Assembly (NCBI RefSeq): GCF_006170445.1
Contig: NZ_VCNA01000001.1
Location: 558,001 to 622,000 of the forward strand
DNA: 64,000 bases
Reading direction: 5' to 3'
Source: Brevibacillus dissolubilis
GTDB taxonomy: Bacteria; Bacillota; Bacilli; Brevibacillales; Brevibacillaceae
Part shown: piece by piece, positions 47,111-57,072 of the stretch
How positions within the stretch are numbered: position 1 is the first letter of the stretch
Layout: each line of letters begins with the position of its first letter
Made by a program: the position numbers and the translations under genes
The notes under the pieces: generated by a model
The model's database searches: none
What the model saw: only the letters and a program-made list of their open reading frames with translations
Told to the model about the DNA's origin: nothing

Positions 47111-50100
47111 GCACACCCTCTGCTGTACGCGGGACCGCCACCAATGGCAGGCTATCGCCGGAAGCCGATTGCAACAGCACCACCTCGGCAAGGGCTTCGA
47201 CTGTCGGATCATCAAAAATCGCCTTCAACGGAAGCTCTTTTCCCAGTACCTGCTTCACACGGTTGACCAGTCGTACAGCAATCAGCGAGTGACCTCCCAG
47301 ATCGAAGAAGCTGTCGTAAACTCCCACCCGCTCTACTTCCAACAGCTCTTGGAACAGCTCACAGATCACCTGCTCGACATCATTGCGCGGACCGACATAG
47401 GCTGCCTTGACATAGTTCGAATCATCAGGCTTCGGCAGCGCTGTCTTGTCCACCTTGCCGTTCGGCGTCAGTGGCAGGGTCTCCAGCACCACATAAATGC
47501 CAGGCACCATGTAATCAGGCAACGTGCCGTTCAAGGATTCTTTGAGCACCTTCGACAGGGACTGTCCCAACATGGAGATCTGCGGATAGTTGGTCAGTCT
47601 TGTGGAGACATACGGGCTTCGCGCCTGAACCGGCGGCATATCACCTTTTGCAAAAAGAATATCCAAGCGATCCGGGTCATCCTGCGACCAAGTGGATTCA
47701 CAGCGATAGCCATGACTCTCTGCAAACCGGATTAGATCTGCAAGCCGTTCGATCTGATAGAAGGAGCTCTGCGGCAAGCGCTGCTCTCTGCTGACAGGGT
47801 TGACGACGCCTGCTGCACCTTTGCGGAATACGTCGTGGGTGATTGATACATCATCCTGTACGCGTCCATTGACAAACCCATAGATACCAAATGTAGCATG
47901 GGCGTTGGATTCGATCAAATTGTACGTGTTTCCAATGCTTTTGAACTCGTACCACTCCATCGGGGAACTCTCGTACGCACCAGTTCCCGCTTCCCCACGG
48001 GTGGTCAGAACGACATCGTATCGGTAGCAAAGCATCTCATTATCGCCAATACCTTTTTTCACCAGAATGTCGACACGCTCGATCTCAGGGAATTGTTCCG
48101 TCAGAGACGTGAAGAAAGAAGGGCTGACGAGCAACTCCGTCTCTTGTTGGGCGCGCTTGTGAATACGGCTTGCCAGCACCTCATACTTGGTCGGTGTATT
48201 CATCTGGTTGCGCTCAATCGCACACAGATGCGCGTCGAACAGGTCGAGGTTTCTTACATCCCCGATAAAAATGCTCCCGCCTGGCACCACGCATGGCATG
48301 AGATTGGAGAGCATCTGCTCCAGATAGAGTCGGTTCGGGAAATATTGAATGACCGAGTTGACCACGACCGTGTCAAAACGTCCTTCGGCAAACTGATCCA
48401 CATGCAACGCATCGCTCTGGGTCAGCCTGACATGGTTCCACGACTTGCGGTCAAGCTGCTTTTGAATCCCGGCAAGTGCTGATGCAGAGATATCCACGGC
48501 TTGAACAAAATCACACACCGGAGCATAGCGGTACAATAATAGCCCTGTGCCGCAACCGATCTCAAGCAACCTGCCAGGTGCAAGCGACTTGATCCGCTCC
48601 ACGGTACCAGATACCCATTCCTGCATCTGCTCCTGTGGAATCGGCTCGCCTGTATAGCTGCTGTTCCAGCCGATATAATTGGTCTCTGCATCTGCGCCCT
48701 CTGAGGCCAGTTCGGCCTCTTCATATTGGTCATCGAAGACCATCGTCCAGCGCTTCAGGTTTTCTTCATTATGAGCACGTGACATCTCATCCAGACATCC
48801 GGCAGTTGGAGAGACGTACGCCACCAGTCGGTTGTCGCCCTCCCCTGCGGAGTACGTGGAGACGATGGCATTGGTCACATCAGCGTGAGCGCTCAGAGCG
48901 TTCTCGATCTCACCCAGCTCAATTCGATAACCGCGCACCTTCACCTGATTATCGATACGTCCTCTGAACTCGATCTGTCCATCCGGGCGCCATTTTGCCA
49001 AATCCCCTGTGCGGTACAGTCGTGCCCCCGGCTTGTCACTGAATGGATTCTCAACAAACCGTTCGCGCGTCAGCTCTGGCTGATTCAGGTATCCTCGGGC
49101 CACCCCGTCACCACCGACACACAGCTCTCCTGTAACGCCAATCGGTACAAGACGCATATTCTCATCTACGATATAAGCCTGTGTCTGGGCAATCGGCTGT
49201 CCAATCGGTATGATGCTGTCAGCACCGATCTCCCTCGGGATTACGTAGCAGGTAGAGGCAATGGAGTTTTCCGTTGGTCCGTACGCATTGACGATCGTTA
49301 TATTCTCCAGACAATCATAGATGGCCCTCACGTCACGGGCAGAGAAGGCTTCGCCCCCTACCCCGAGGTATGTTAATCCAACCGGCTGTCTCTTGATTGC
49401 TTCAGCGAATGCCGGGAGGAACGCCGCCGACAGCGAAAGCATCGTAACGCCTGTATCATGGATGCACGTGACGATCTGGTTGACATCTTTGGAATCGCCT
49501 TGGAAAAGGACAAGCCGTCCTCCATTTAACAGCGGGATGAGCACTTCCTGGCTGCCCACGTCAAATGAAATCGACATATGCTGAAGCACCACGGTAGTCT
49601 GGTCAGCCGGGAAATAATCAGGGTTGCGTACCAGTCGGACAACGCCGCGTTGCTCTACCAGCACCCCTTTTGGCTTACCAGTTGAGCCGGATGTGTAGAT
49701 CACGTAGGCGAGGTGATTCGGTCTAAGACCAGTAGTCGCAGCCGCCACATCAGTCGTAGGACGACCGGCAAACAGAGCTTCTGCGCCTGCTGCACTCATA
49801 TCAATGATGACTTGATTGGATACGGGCAAATGTTCTGCCAATTGCTCCGTTGTCATCAGCAATTGAATGCCTGAGTCATGGAGAATATGTGTAATCCGTT
49901 CCGTCGGATAATCCGGGTCGATCGGTACATATGCCCCACCGGCCTTGAGAATCCCCAAGATAGCGACCACCATCTCTACGGATCTGTTGAGACATAACCC
50001 CACCAGCGTATCTGGCACGACACCCTTTTCGCGTAAGTAATCCGCCACCTGATTGGCCCGTGCATTCAACTGAGCATAGGTGACCTGCTCATCCCCGAAT

Positions 50101-53100
50101 ACCAGTGCAATGTTGTCCGGTGTGGCGTGAGCATGCTGCTCGAACAGCTCATGCAGGCAGGACTCTGACGGATACGGCTTGTCCGTCTGATTCCACTCGA
50201 TCAGCTGGGTGTTACGTTCATCCGCTGAAATGATATTGATATCCAGAACAGGCAAGTCCGCCATCTGACTGTCAGAAAGCGCGGTGACAATCCCCTGCAG
50301 CGCGGTCTCCATGTAGGACAATACCGCTTCGGTAGAGAGCGAGCGGTCGACCTGAACATTCAACGAGAAGTCATTGCCCAAATCATCGATAGAAAGACCC
50401 ACGGGATAATTCGTCCGATCAAGTGCACCAAGCCATTCTACCCCAAAATCATCAATAGCGCCACCATCATCAGCAGGTGGATTCTCTTCAAAGTGGCGGA
50501 AATTCAGCATCGCTGTAAACAATGGAGCCTCGTTACTTACACCACTGCAGCTCTGGGCCAGGATCAGCGAGGTCTGTTCATAGCGGATCAGCTCTTTCAG
50601 CTCTGCATCTGCATCATGTACCGCCTGGGCGACACTTTTTCCATCCAGCGAAATCCGGATCGGCAATGTGTTAATAAAGTTCCCTACCATTCGTTCGACA
50701 CCTGAGACACCTTGCAGACGTCCGGAGAATACCGTACCGAACACCACGTCTCTGCGTCCGCTGCAGATCGCCACGACCAACGCCCATGCCGCATGGAAAA
50801 TACTTGCCGGACTGATATGCAGCTCCTTGGCCCTTGCACGGATCTCATCGGCAAGCGGCTGCGGAAGGGAACGCCTCAGATCGTTGATATCACTGCCATC
50901 CCCGCGTACATCATACAGACCGAATGGAGAGGTGGATTCGGTGACATCCCCCAGCTTCTCCCGGAAAAATGCTTCCGCGTCATAGGTTCTGAGCTGATGC
51001 TGGGTATGCGCCACAAAATTCCGGTATGGCTCAGGCGCAGCCAGCTGTGGACGATCGGATGTGAACATCGCCATGATTTCATGAAACATCAGCTTCAGGG
51101 TGGTCGCGTCCTCGATCAGGTGATGCACATACAGCAGGACATACCATACATCCGTCCCCGGCGCTTGCGCTACCTTCAGGCGCACCAGTGGAGCATGTGC
51201 AATATCCATCAACTGTGGCTCAAACAGCTTGCCGCGCATCTGCTGTTCGGCATCCATCGCCGGGTCAAGCGTGATCGTCTCGACTGGCAACACAGCATGC
51301 CTTAACACCACCTGTACTGCCGTGGACAAACCATCTGCTATCACTCCTGTGCGCAAAGCGTCATGACGGTCGATCACCGTCTGCAAGGCACTGATGAATT
51401 GATCCAAACGTTCCTTGGAATGTGTACGGAGCAACAGCGGTATGACATACGGATCATTGGAAGGGTCCATCATATGGTGGAACAAAATACCCTGCTGAGA
51501 TGGAACTAACGGGTAAATATCCTGAATATTACGCGCCCCACCCTGCACGATTGAGACGATCAGCTCGATATCTTCTATACTCAGTTCAATCAGATTTAAC
51601 ATGTCAGGTGTGATGTGGCCGCACTCTTGTGGAATCAGGTTCGCCGGCACCGTAAAGCTGTTATGCTCGGTTTTGCTGTCCAGTGAAACAGCCAGTGCCT
51701 CCAGTGAGGTCGACGTAAACACCGTCAGGACATCGCAGCTGAATCCATGCTCCTGCAGCCGTGCGATCAGTTTGGTGATGAGCAGGGAATGGCCGCCCAA
51801 TGCGAAAAAGTTGTCATGAACCCCGATTTTATCTTCGTCAAATCCGAGCAGCTCACTCCAGATCCGTACCAGCTTGATTTCCGTCTCGGTACGCGGAGCC
51901 ACATAGGAATTCGATGAAAAGCCGTCAATGCTTGGCTTCGGCAGAGCCTTCGTGTCCACTTTCCCGTTAGATGTGACCGGTAACTGATCGAGGACGACAT
52001 ATGCGCTCGGTACCATATAGTCCGGTAGCATCGTCTGCAAAAAGCTGCTCAACTCATTGTGATTAGCTGCTCCAGCCCCGTCGCTCTCACCAGCCAGTAC
52101 CAGATACGCCACCAGCATTTTGTTGCCCGGCGTGTCTTCACGCGCGATCACACAGCAGGCTTCTACCATGGAGTGCTTTAAGAGACGGGACTCAATCTCT
52201 CCCAGCTCAATTCGGAACCCCCTGATCTTGACCTGAGCATCCGCCCTGCCGATAAATTCCAGATTCCCATCAGGCAGCCAGCGCGCCAAATCCCCGGTAT
52301 CATACATACGCTCGCCTTCGATGGTACCGAATGGATTCTCAATAAAACGCTGTTCCGTCAGATCGGCCCGGTTCAGATAGCCTCTCGTTACCCCGGCCCC
52401 GCCGACGTACATGCGCCCGGTTACCCCGACAGGCACCAGTGACATCTGGTCGTTGAGCACATACAGGGACAAGTCCGAGATTTTTTTCCCGATGACGCTC
52501 TTCTGATTGGTCGTGGTAATGCTTTTACGCAAACGGTGATGGGTGACATGCACCGTTGTCTCCGTGATTCCGTACATGTTGATCAATTGGATGGATTCGT
52601 CACCATGCCTGTCAAACCAAGGCTTGAGGATCGCCGGCTTCAGCGCTTCACCGCCGAATACGACATACCGCAGGGAGAGTTCCTCTTTTCTTGCGCCATC
52701 GACCGCCACCAGTTGTTCGAAGACCGTAGGCGTCTGGTTGAGCACTGTGACTTTCTCCTCAACAAGCAGCGTATAGAATTCGTCCAGCGACTGTGCTTTG
52801 GCCTTCGGTACCACAACAACCCGTCCGCCATAAGCCAGTGCTCCCCACATCTCCCATACGGAAAAGTCAAAAGCAAAGGAGTGAAACATCGTCCACACGT
52901 CATCGCTCGTGAAGCCGAATTCGGCATCGGTCGCCTGGAACAGACGAGTCACATTTTTATGCTGAACCAACACACCCTTCGGCGCACCTGTCGAGCCGGA
53001 TGTATAGATCACGTAAGCCAGATGATCTGCCTTCAGCCCAATAGAAGAGACTGGGATATTGGTGGTATCGTATGAGGTGAAATCATGCTCATCAAGGCAT

Positions 53101-54980
53101 ACGACACGCTTTTCACTTACCGGTAACTGTGGAACCAGACTTGTCTGGGTCAAAAGCAGTGCCGCCCCGGAATCCTCCAGAATATAGCGGATACGATCTG
53201 CAGGAGAGACAGGATCGATCGGTACATAAGCTCCCCCCGCCTTCAAGATCCCCAGTATAGCCACAACCATATCAAGTGAGCGCTCTACACACAGCCCCAC
53301 CAAATCATCAGGCCGAACCCCGATAGAACGGATAAAATGAGCAACCTGATTGGCCCGCTCATTCAGCTCGCGGTAAGTCAACCCTGCTCCTTCAAATGTC
53401 ACGGCAACCCGCTCAGGTGCCGCTTCACATGCTTGTTCGAACATCTCATGCACGCATTGACCCGTGTCAAATCTCTCAACTGGATTCCATTCGACCAAGA
53501 TCTGCTGCCGTTCCTGCTCACTCAGGTACTCATAATCAGACAGCCTGCGCTCTGGGTTCTCCACTACCCGTTTCAGCAGATTCAGATAGTGCCGGGAGAA
53601 TCGCTGAATCGTCGTGCGGTCAAACAAATCACTGTTATATTCAATAAATCCTTCCAGACCCTGCCCTGTTTCCTGCAGATCCAGAGTCAGATCGAACTTG
53701 GAAATTTTAAAATCATACTCCACTTGGGAAATACTCAGATCCCCCAGCTTATTGCTAACGTTCGTCAATGACTCCTGCAAAACAAACATCACCTGGAACA
53801 GCGGAGAATAACTCATGCTGCGCTCCAAATCCAGTGCATCGACAACCGCTTCAAACGGAATATCCTGATGGCTGTATGCATCCAGCGCCGTTGTCTTTAC
53901 TTGCGCCAGCAGCTCGGCAAAAGTCGGATTGCCGGACAAGTCGCTTCTGAGCACTAGCGTATTGACGAAAAAGCCGATCAGATTCTCAATCTCCGTACGG
54001 TTGCGGTTCGCGATCGGTGTCCCGATCGTCAAGTCAGTCTGCTGCGTATAATTCCACAGCAACAGCATATACACGGACAGCAATGTCATAAAAAGAGTCG
54101 CATCATGCCCCTCACTCAGCCGACGCAAATCCGCCAGCAGCTCCTGTGGACAATGAAACGGCTCGTGTGCCCCATTGTACGTTCTCACCGCAGGTCTCGG
54201 GCGATCTGTCGGTAAAACCAGCTGGGCATTCACATTCTTCAGCTGTTCTCTCCAGTAGCCGAGTTGTTTCTCCTTTAACTGCCCGGACAGCCAAGAACGT
54301 TGCCAGCGTGAAAAGTCGGAATATTGAATCGGAAGCGGCGGCAATGGCGAAGGCAACCCTTTGCAAAAAGCGGAATACAAGCTCTCCATTTCCTGAAAGA
54401 AGACACTCAATGACCAGCCGTCCGAAATACTGTGATGCATCGTGACCAGGATGATATGCTGGTTCTCCGACTCCTTGAGCAGTCTGATTCGAATCAATCT
54501 CTCCGCATTCAGGTCAAAAGGGGCCGTAGCCTCCTCTTCACACAGCCTGCGCAGATGCTCATCAGAGACAACCTCCTCCTCCCGAATGACAAGCGGCCTT
54601 GCCTCCTCGATACATTGATACGGAACTCCCCCGCGCTCAACAAATCGGGTTCTCAGTACATGATGCCGTGCAATGATTTCCTCAAACGCGCGAATCAGTG
54701 CAGACTTGTCCAGCTTCCCGCTCAGTCGCCATGCACGGGGAATGTTGTAATAACCGCTGTTCCCCTCCAGCTTCGCCAAAAACCAAAGCCGCTGCTGCGC
54801 AAACGAGAGCTGGATCTCGTCATCACCCTCCGTCGTACTTCTCGGTATGGTCACATATGGAGTAATGTCGATGCCTTGCTTTTTCAGGAGTGCAATCAAC
54901 GCTTGCTGCTTGTCAACAGACAGCGTGTTTACTTTTGCTATGATCTCTTGGAGATTATTGTCCTTACTGGTATTCACCAT
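45768..54980 (-). CDS. Nonribosomal peptide synthetase C-A(Thr)-PCP-C-A-nMT-PCP-C (3,070 aa)
   Basis: A two-residue NRPS ending in a condensation-like domain. A short helical N-terminal segment precedes C1 (HHSISDG near residue 180). A1 gives pocket residues D,F,W,N,V,G,M,V,H plus Lys, matching the threonine code. PCP1 has GGHSL near 1065. C2 has HHLIEDA near 1287. A2 is interrupted between its a8 and a9 cores by an N-methyltransferase (LEIGCGTGLL near 2138) and resumes at NGKVDK near 2510. PCP2 has GGHSL near 2562. The last C-like domain reads SRPWGLFDGWS where HHxxxDG is expected. There is no thioesterase. The ATG at 54980 follows GGGAGGGAG with 4-6 nt spacing, and ECH1 ends 13 nt upstream. 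Its place relative to the PKS proteins is unclear, because the 6,256-residue PKS has its own loader. Confidence 0.95.
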   Translation of the reverse strand: MVNTSKDNNLQEIIAKVNTLSVDKQQALIALLKKQGIDITPYVTIPRSTTEGDDEIQLSFAQQRLWFLAKLEGNSGYYNIPRAWRLSGKLDKSALIRAFEEIIARHHVLRTRFVERGGVPYQCIEEARPLVIREEEVVSDEHLRRLCEEEATAPFDLNAERLIRIRLLKESENQHIILVTMHHSISDGWSLSVFFQEMESLYSAFCKGLPSPLPPLPIQYSDFSRWQRSWLSGQLKEKQLGYWREQLKNVNAQLVLPTDRPRPAVRTYNGAHEPFHCPQELLADLRRLSEGHDATLFMTLLSVYMLLLWNYTQQTDLTIGTPIANRNRTEIENLIGFFVNTLVLRSDLSGNPTFAELLAQVKTTALDAYSHQDIPFEAVVDALDLERSMSYSPLFQVMFVLQESLTNVSNKLGDLSISQVEYDFKISKFDLTLDLQETGQGLEGFIEYNSDLFDRTTIQRFSRHYLNLLKRVVENPERRLSDYEYLSEQERQQILVEWNPVERFDTGQCVHEMFEQACEAAPERVAVTFEGAGLTYRELNERANQVAHFIRSIGVRPDDLVGLCVERSLDMVVAILGILKAGGAYVPIDPVSPADRIRYILEDSGAALLLTQTSLVPQLPVSEKRVVCLDEHDFTSYDTTNIPVSSIGLKADHLAYVIYTSGSTGAPKGVLVQHKNVTRLFQATDAEFGFTSDDVWTMFHSFAFDFSVWEMWGALAYGGRVVVVPKAKAQSLDEFYTLLVEEKVTVLNQTPTVFEQLVAVDGARKEELSLRYVVFGGEALKPAILKPWFDRHGDESIQLINMYGITETTVHVTHHRLRKSITTTNQKSVIGKKISDLSLYVLNDQMSLVPVGVTGRMYVGGAGVTRGYLNRADLTEQRFIENPFGTIEGERMYDTGDLARWLPDGNLEFIGRADAQVKIRGFRIELGEIESRLLKHSMVEACCVIAREDTPGNKMLVAYLVLAGESDGAGAANHNELSSFLQTMLPDYMVPSAYVVLDQLPVTSNGKVDTKALPKPSIDGFSSNSYVAPRTETEIKLVRIWSELLGFDEDKIGVHDNFFALGGHSLLITKLIARLQEHGFSCDVLTVFTSTSLEALAVSLDSKTEHNSFTVPANLIPQECGHITPDMLNLIELSIEDIELIVSIVQGGARNIQDIYPLVPSQQGILFHHMMDPSNDPYVIPLLLRTHSKERLDQFISALQTVIDRHDALRTGVIADGLSTAVQVVLRHAVLPVETITLDPAMDAEQQMRGKLFEPQLMDIAHAPLVRLKVAQAPGTDVWYVLLYVHHLIEDATTLKLMFHEIMAMFTSDRPQLAAPEPYRNFVAHTQHQLRTYDAEAFFREKLGDVTESTSPFGLYDVRGDGSDINDLRRSLPQPLADEIRARAKELHISPASIFHAAWALVVAICSGRRDVVFGTVFSGRLQGVSGVERMVGNFINTLPIRISLDGKSVAQAVHDADAELKELIRYEQTSLILAQSCSGVSNEAPLFTAMLNFRHFEENPPADDGGAIDDFGVEWLGALDRTNYPVGLSIDDLGNDFSLNVQVDRSLSTEAVLSYMETALQGIVTALSDSQMADLPVLDINIISADERNTQLIEWNQTDKPYPSESCLHELFEQHAHATPDNIALVFGDEQVTYAQLNARANQVADYLREKGVVPDTLVGLCLNRSVEMVVAILGILKAGGAYVPIDPDYPTERITHILHDSGIQLLMTTEQLAEHLPVSNQVIIDMSAAGAEALFAGRPTTDVAAATTGLRPNHLAYVIYTSGSTGKPKGVLVEQRGVVRLVRNPDYFPADQTTVVLQHMSISFDVGSQEVLIPLLNGGRLVLFQGDSKDVNQIVTCIHDTGVTMLSLSAAFLPAFAEAIKRQPVGLTYLGVGGEAFSARDVRAIYDCLENITIVNAYGPTENSIASTCYVIPREIGADSIIPIGQPIAQTQAYIVDENMRLVPIGVTGELCVGGDGVARGYLNQPELTRERFVENPFSDKPGARLYRTGDLAKWRPDGQIEFRGRIDNQVKVRGYRIELGEIENALSAHADVTNAIVSTYSAGEGDNRLVAYVSPTAGCLDEMSRAHNEENLKRWTMVFDDQYEEAELASEGADAETNYIGWNSSYTGEPIPQEQMQEWVSGTVERIKSLAPGRLLEIGCGTGLLLYRYAPVCDFVQAVDISASALAGIQKQLDRKSWNHVRLTQSDALHVDQFAEGRFDTVVVNSVIQYFPNRLYLEQMLSNLMPCVVPGGSIFIGDVRNLDLFDAHLCAIERNQMNTPTKYEVLASRIHKRAQQETELLVSPSFFTSLTEQFPEIERVDILVKKGIGDNEMLCYRYDVVLTTRGEAGTGAYESSPMEWYEFKSIGNTYNLIESNAHATFGIYGFVNGRVQDDVSITHDVFRKGAAGVVNPVSREQRLPQSSFYQIERLADLIRFAESHGYRCESTWSQDDPDRLDILFAKGDMPPVQARSPYVSTRLTNYPQISMLGQSLSKVLKESLNGTLPDYMVPGIYVVLETLPLTPNGKVDKTALPKPDDSNYVKAAYVGPRNDVEQVICELFQELLEVERVGVYDSFFDLGGHSLIAVRLVNRVKQVLGKELPLKAIFDDPTVEALAEVVLLQSASGDSLPLVAVPRTAEGVPLSLEQGELWFLRSEDDYVPSHENVLSTYHVTGEVNLEALLRSVNQLVARHEMLRTSFIDVAGEVRQMVHPPSVFTIQLSKIETEAQFVELCQEEKKRPFNRNDRHLFRFHWVELRNDEHYMMISRPWGLFDGWSTGVLLGELKALYEDFCQPVQTEFPMPAIQYSDFAVWQRKAIDQERLDAQADYWQKTLADCSGGLQLLTDFARTENPNAKGASLELTLPSALVNELHQFCQQNGVTLYMVLLSAYSALLSGYTEQTDICVGSPVSNRSRVELDGVIGYFANLVVMRIGITRGMRYSDLMIKTRQVATEAYANKDVPFTRVAETLRSASDAAGHSRLFDVMFNLIRIPDLEPEQDSTGLSLVPVEMSKGVAKFDLNLVLHETSSHVQGYLEYNADLFKHATMEVMMDQYLGILKAVVQQPDVSVSQLVSDIKSSARSQKPVLVQ
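47150..51530 (-). other. NRPS module 2: C-A-nMT-PCP, N-methylated residue
   Basis: The condensation domain begins with DIYPLVPSQQG and has HHLIEDA, where the usual Gly is Ala. The opening motif resembles domains that accept a D-configured or epimerised donor, but no E domain precedes it. The A2 pocket reads D,V,Q,S,G,G,A,I,A,K, a code I do not recognise. An N-methyltransferase of about 400 residues is embedded between A8 and A9, the usual site for amino acid N-methylation. PCP2 has LGGHSLI near residue 2562. Confidence 0.85.
51680..54980 (-). other. NRPS module 1: C-A-PCP, predicted threonine
   Basis: C1 has HHSISDG near residue 180. A1 (about residues 530-990) has AFDFSVWEMWG and YGITETTVH; the latter replaces the usual YGPTE by YGITE. 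The pocket residues read by eye are D,F,W,N,V,G,M,V,H,K, one conservative change from the established threonine code. PCP1 has LGGHSLL. A C domain at the very start means the module either receives an acyl group from another protein or N-acylates threonine as a starter. Confidence 0.87.
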
Positions 54981-54993
54981 GTTTCTCCCTCCC

Positions 54994-55773
54994 TTACCTC
55001 TGCTCCCATGGAAAGTATCCTGTTTCTACATATGTATAAATCCGTTCCAGGTTTTGTTGATTCATAAACATCTCTCGATTGGATGACAATGCGGCTGATT
55101 TGGATTGATACAGCGAATCATTGATCGAATGCATATAACGCTTATACTGAGCGATTCCGGATTCAGGCAGGCATTTCAACCTGCGCAAATGCTTGCGGAG
55201 CAATGGTTCGCTCTTCGTATCGTAAGCATCCACGAGACCCCACGCATGTGCCTGTTGAATATGGACAGGCCATGTCATCAACGTGAAATAATGCGCTTTT
55301 TGAACACCAATGCGGCGTATTAAAAACGGCAGTACACAAGCCGGGAACAATCCAAATAATAATTCTGACAAACTAAACTGGGCGGTGTCATCCGCAATCA
55401 CAACATCACAGGCCGCTACGAAGCCAACCCCGCCCGCATTCACTTTTCCACGGACATGGGCAATGGTGATGTACGGCCCAGTCGCCAGCCTCAGCCACAG
55501 ATCATACAAGGATTCCGGGTCACTGCCTGTACTGCTTCCCTCGTCCATTTTCTTATGGATCTCTCCGAAGTCAGCTCCCCAGCAAAAAACCTCTGGCGAC
55601 CCTTCCAAGACCACGACCGTCACCGATTCTTGTTCACATACATGTAACACCTGATGAAATTCTTCGATCAACTCATCATTGACGGCATTATTCGCCTCCG
55701 GCCGGTGAAACTGAACATAACAAATCTTCTCCTGAAACCGTACCCGTAACGTCCGATTGTTCATTATAACCAC
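54994..55773 (-). CDS. ECH1-type enoyl-CoA hydratase, beta-branching dehydratase (PksH-like)
   Basis: Crotonase-fold enzyme of 259 residues. It would dehydrate the HMG-type intermediate made by HMGS on an ACP, the second tailoring step of beta-branching. The oxyanion-hole segments are visible (CWGADF near residues 64-69, GKVNAGGVGF near 109-118). The protein is colinear with B. subtilis PksH as I remember it, including the RGKVNAGG and SELLFGL stretches and the YVETG-FPWE C terminus. The GTG at 55773 (GGGAG 5 nt upstream) gives the same N-terminal length as PksH. An ATG at 55764 overlapping the HMGS stop (TAATG) is an alternative. The partner decarboxylase ECH2 is not in the window, neither free-standing nor within a PKS. 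Confidence 0.9.
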   Translation of the reverse strand: MVIMNNRTLRVRFQEKICYVQFHRPEANNAVNDELIEEFHQVLHVCEQESVTVVVLEGSPEVFCWGADFGEIHKKMDEGSSTGSDPESLYDLWLRLATGPYITIAHVRGKVNAGGVGFVAACDVVIADDTAQFSLSELLFGLFPACVLPFLIRRIGVQKAHYFTLMTWPVHIQQAHAWGLVDAYDTKSEPLLRKHLRRLKCLPESGIAQYKRYMHSINDSLYQSKSAALSSNREMFMNQQNLERIYTYVETGYFPWEQR

Positions 55774-57023
55774 CCATACTCCCGATGGAATTCAGAAATT
55801 TCTTTTAACACCAGTCTTTGCTTGCCTCGGCTAGCTGCCAACGCCCCCGGTATGAAATCCAAGTCCAGCTTGGCATTACGGGTGCCGAATTTCACCAGCG
55901 CACTCTCTGTCAACAAGGCCTCATACTCATCCATCGTCAGTTGGTAACGCTCGTCCAGCTGCTTTTCGATCTCAAAGCGGCGCAGCCTCTTCTGCCCTTG
56001 CGCAGTGACCACCCCACTATAGAATTCCGAGCAGCATCCTGACCCATATGAAAAACAGCCGATCCGTTTGGGAGTCGCAAAATCGCCTTGATCAATCGTA
56101 CTCGCAAGCGATAACAGCACGGTTCCGCCCATGATATTCCCCACACGCTGGCAGTAGTTGATGCCTGGCAGCACCCGCTTCTCAAAATCTGCTTGAATCT
56201 CGTTCGGCTTGGCACCTACCATCTTCCGCATCATGTTCCGGTGTGCCCCTTTTACCATACCGCCAAAAGGAGTATGGAAGCACAGATATTGAAATGTCTG
56301 CTGATAATCCACATCCGCTACTTTTCGCTGATAATCCAGAAATGTCTGCTCACAGCAATCCAAATAAGAGAGTAATGATACATCCGCATTCCCCGCCTCG
56401 CTATCCGGCATCGGACGGCATGTATCCATCACCTCATAGCCGTAGTACCCGTTCGCCCCTGCATCTACTTGATAGACATAAGGCTTGTCACTGACCAGAA
56501 TCGCGACAGCCCCTGCCCCACCACTCGGCTCGGCATACGACCAGTCCTCTGTCAAGACATCTCCACCCTTGGCAATCAAAAAACGGGAAATATCCGTTGC
56601 GATCACCAATGCTTTCGCTCCGGGAGAGGTTTGTGAGAGAACAAAATTCACCGCCATCTGAAAACCGGCTGTTCCTGAATAGCAAGCTTGCTTCAGTTCA
56701 AACAGGCGGCAGTTGCGACTAAGCCCCAAATAGTGATGGATATAGGTGCTCATCGATTTCCCAAAATCGATCCCCGATTCCGAACAGGTGATCACCATCT
56801 CAATCCGATTTTTCTCCTCTTCCGATAATGCATCTATGATCGGCTTTGCCGCATTCACCCCAAAGGTGATTGGATCTTCATATGGAAGCGCGACCGATTT
56901 TTCCTTCATCAACAAATTTTCAAATCGGGTCTCGTCCAAATTCCGATATTTGGCTAGTTGCATCACATCCATGAATGCTGTCCCACCAAAAACATTCAAC
57001 GCTTCTATTCCGACAGGTCCCAT
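55764..57023 (-). CDS. HMG-CoA synthase-like enzyme for polyketide beta-branching (PksG-like)
   Basis: Adds an acetyl-ACP-derived carbon unit to a beta-keto group on an ACP, starting beta-branch (methyl or exomethylene) formation. The 419-residue protein has the HMGS triad: Cys114 in ACYSGTAG, Glu82 in CSESG and His250 in CFHTPFGG. An open frame extends back to a TTG at 57065. The ATG at 57023 is chosen because AAGGAG lies 9 nt before it and MGPVGIEALNVFGG matches the usual HMGS N terminus. It is the first gene of the long minus-strand operon and overlaps ECH1 by 10 nt. The likely substrates are the Trp-flagged tandem ACPs of the left-edge PKS. The usual donor ACP and decarboxylating KS of this cassette are not in the window. 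Confidence 0.92.
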   Translation of the reverse strand: MGPVGIEALNVFGGTAFMDVMQLAKYRNLDETRFENLLMKEKSVALPYEDPITFGVNAAKPIIDALSEEEKNRIEMVITCSESGIDFGKSMSTYIHHYLGLSRNCRLFELKQACYSGTAGFQMAVNFVLSQTSPGAKALVIATDISRFLIAKGGDVLTEDWSYAEPSGGAGAVAILVSDKPYVYQVDAGANGYYGYEVMDTCRPMPDSEAGNADVSLLSYLDCCEQTFLDYQRKVADVDYQQTFQYLCFHTPFGGMVKGAHRNMMRKMVGAKPNEIQADFEKRVLPGINYCQRVGNIMGGTVLLSLASTIDQGDFATPKRIGCFSYGSGCCSEFYSGVVTAQGQKRLRRFEIEKQLDERYQLTMDEYEALLTESALVKFGTRNAKLDLDFIPGALAASRGKQRLVLKEISEFHREYGWL

Positions 57024-57072
57024 ATCATTTATCTCCTTAGCACTGAAAACTGTTTTGTCAATCAAGCCTTTG

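Noticed and set aside
57024-57065. Upstream TTG start of the HMGS frame at 57065
   Set aside because: No ribosome binding site; the ATG at 57023 has AAGGAG at 9 nt and matches the family N terminus.
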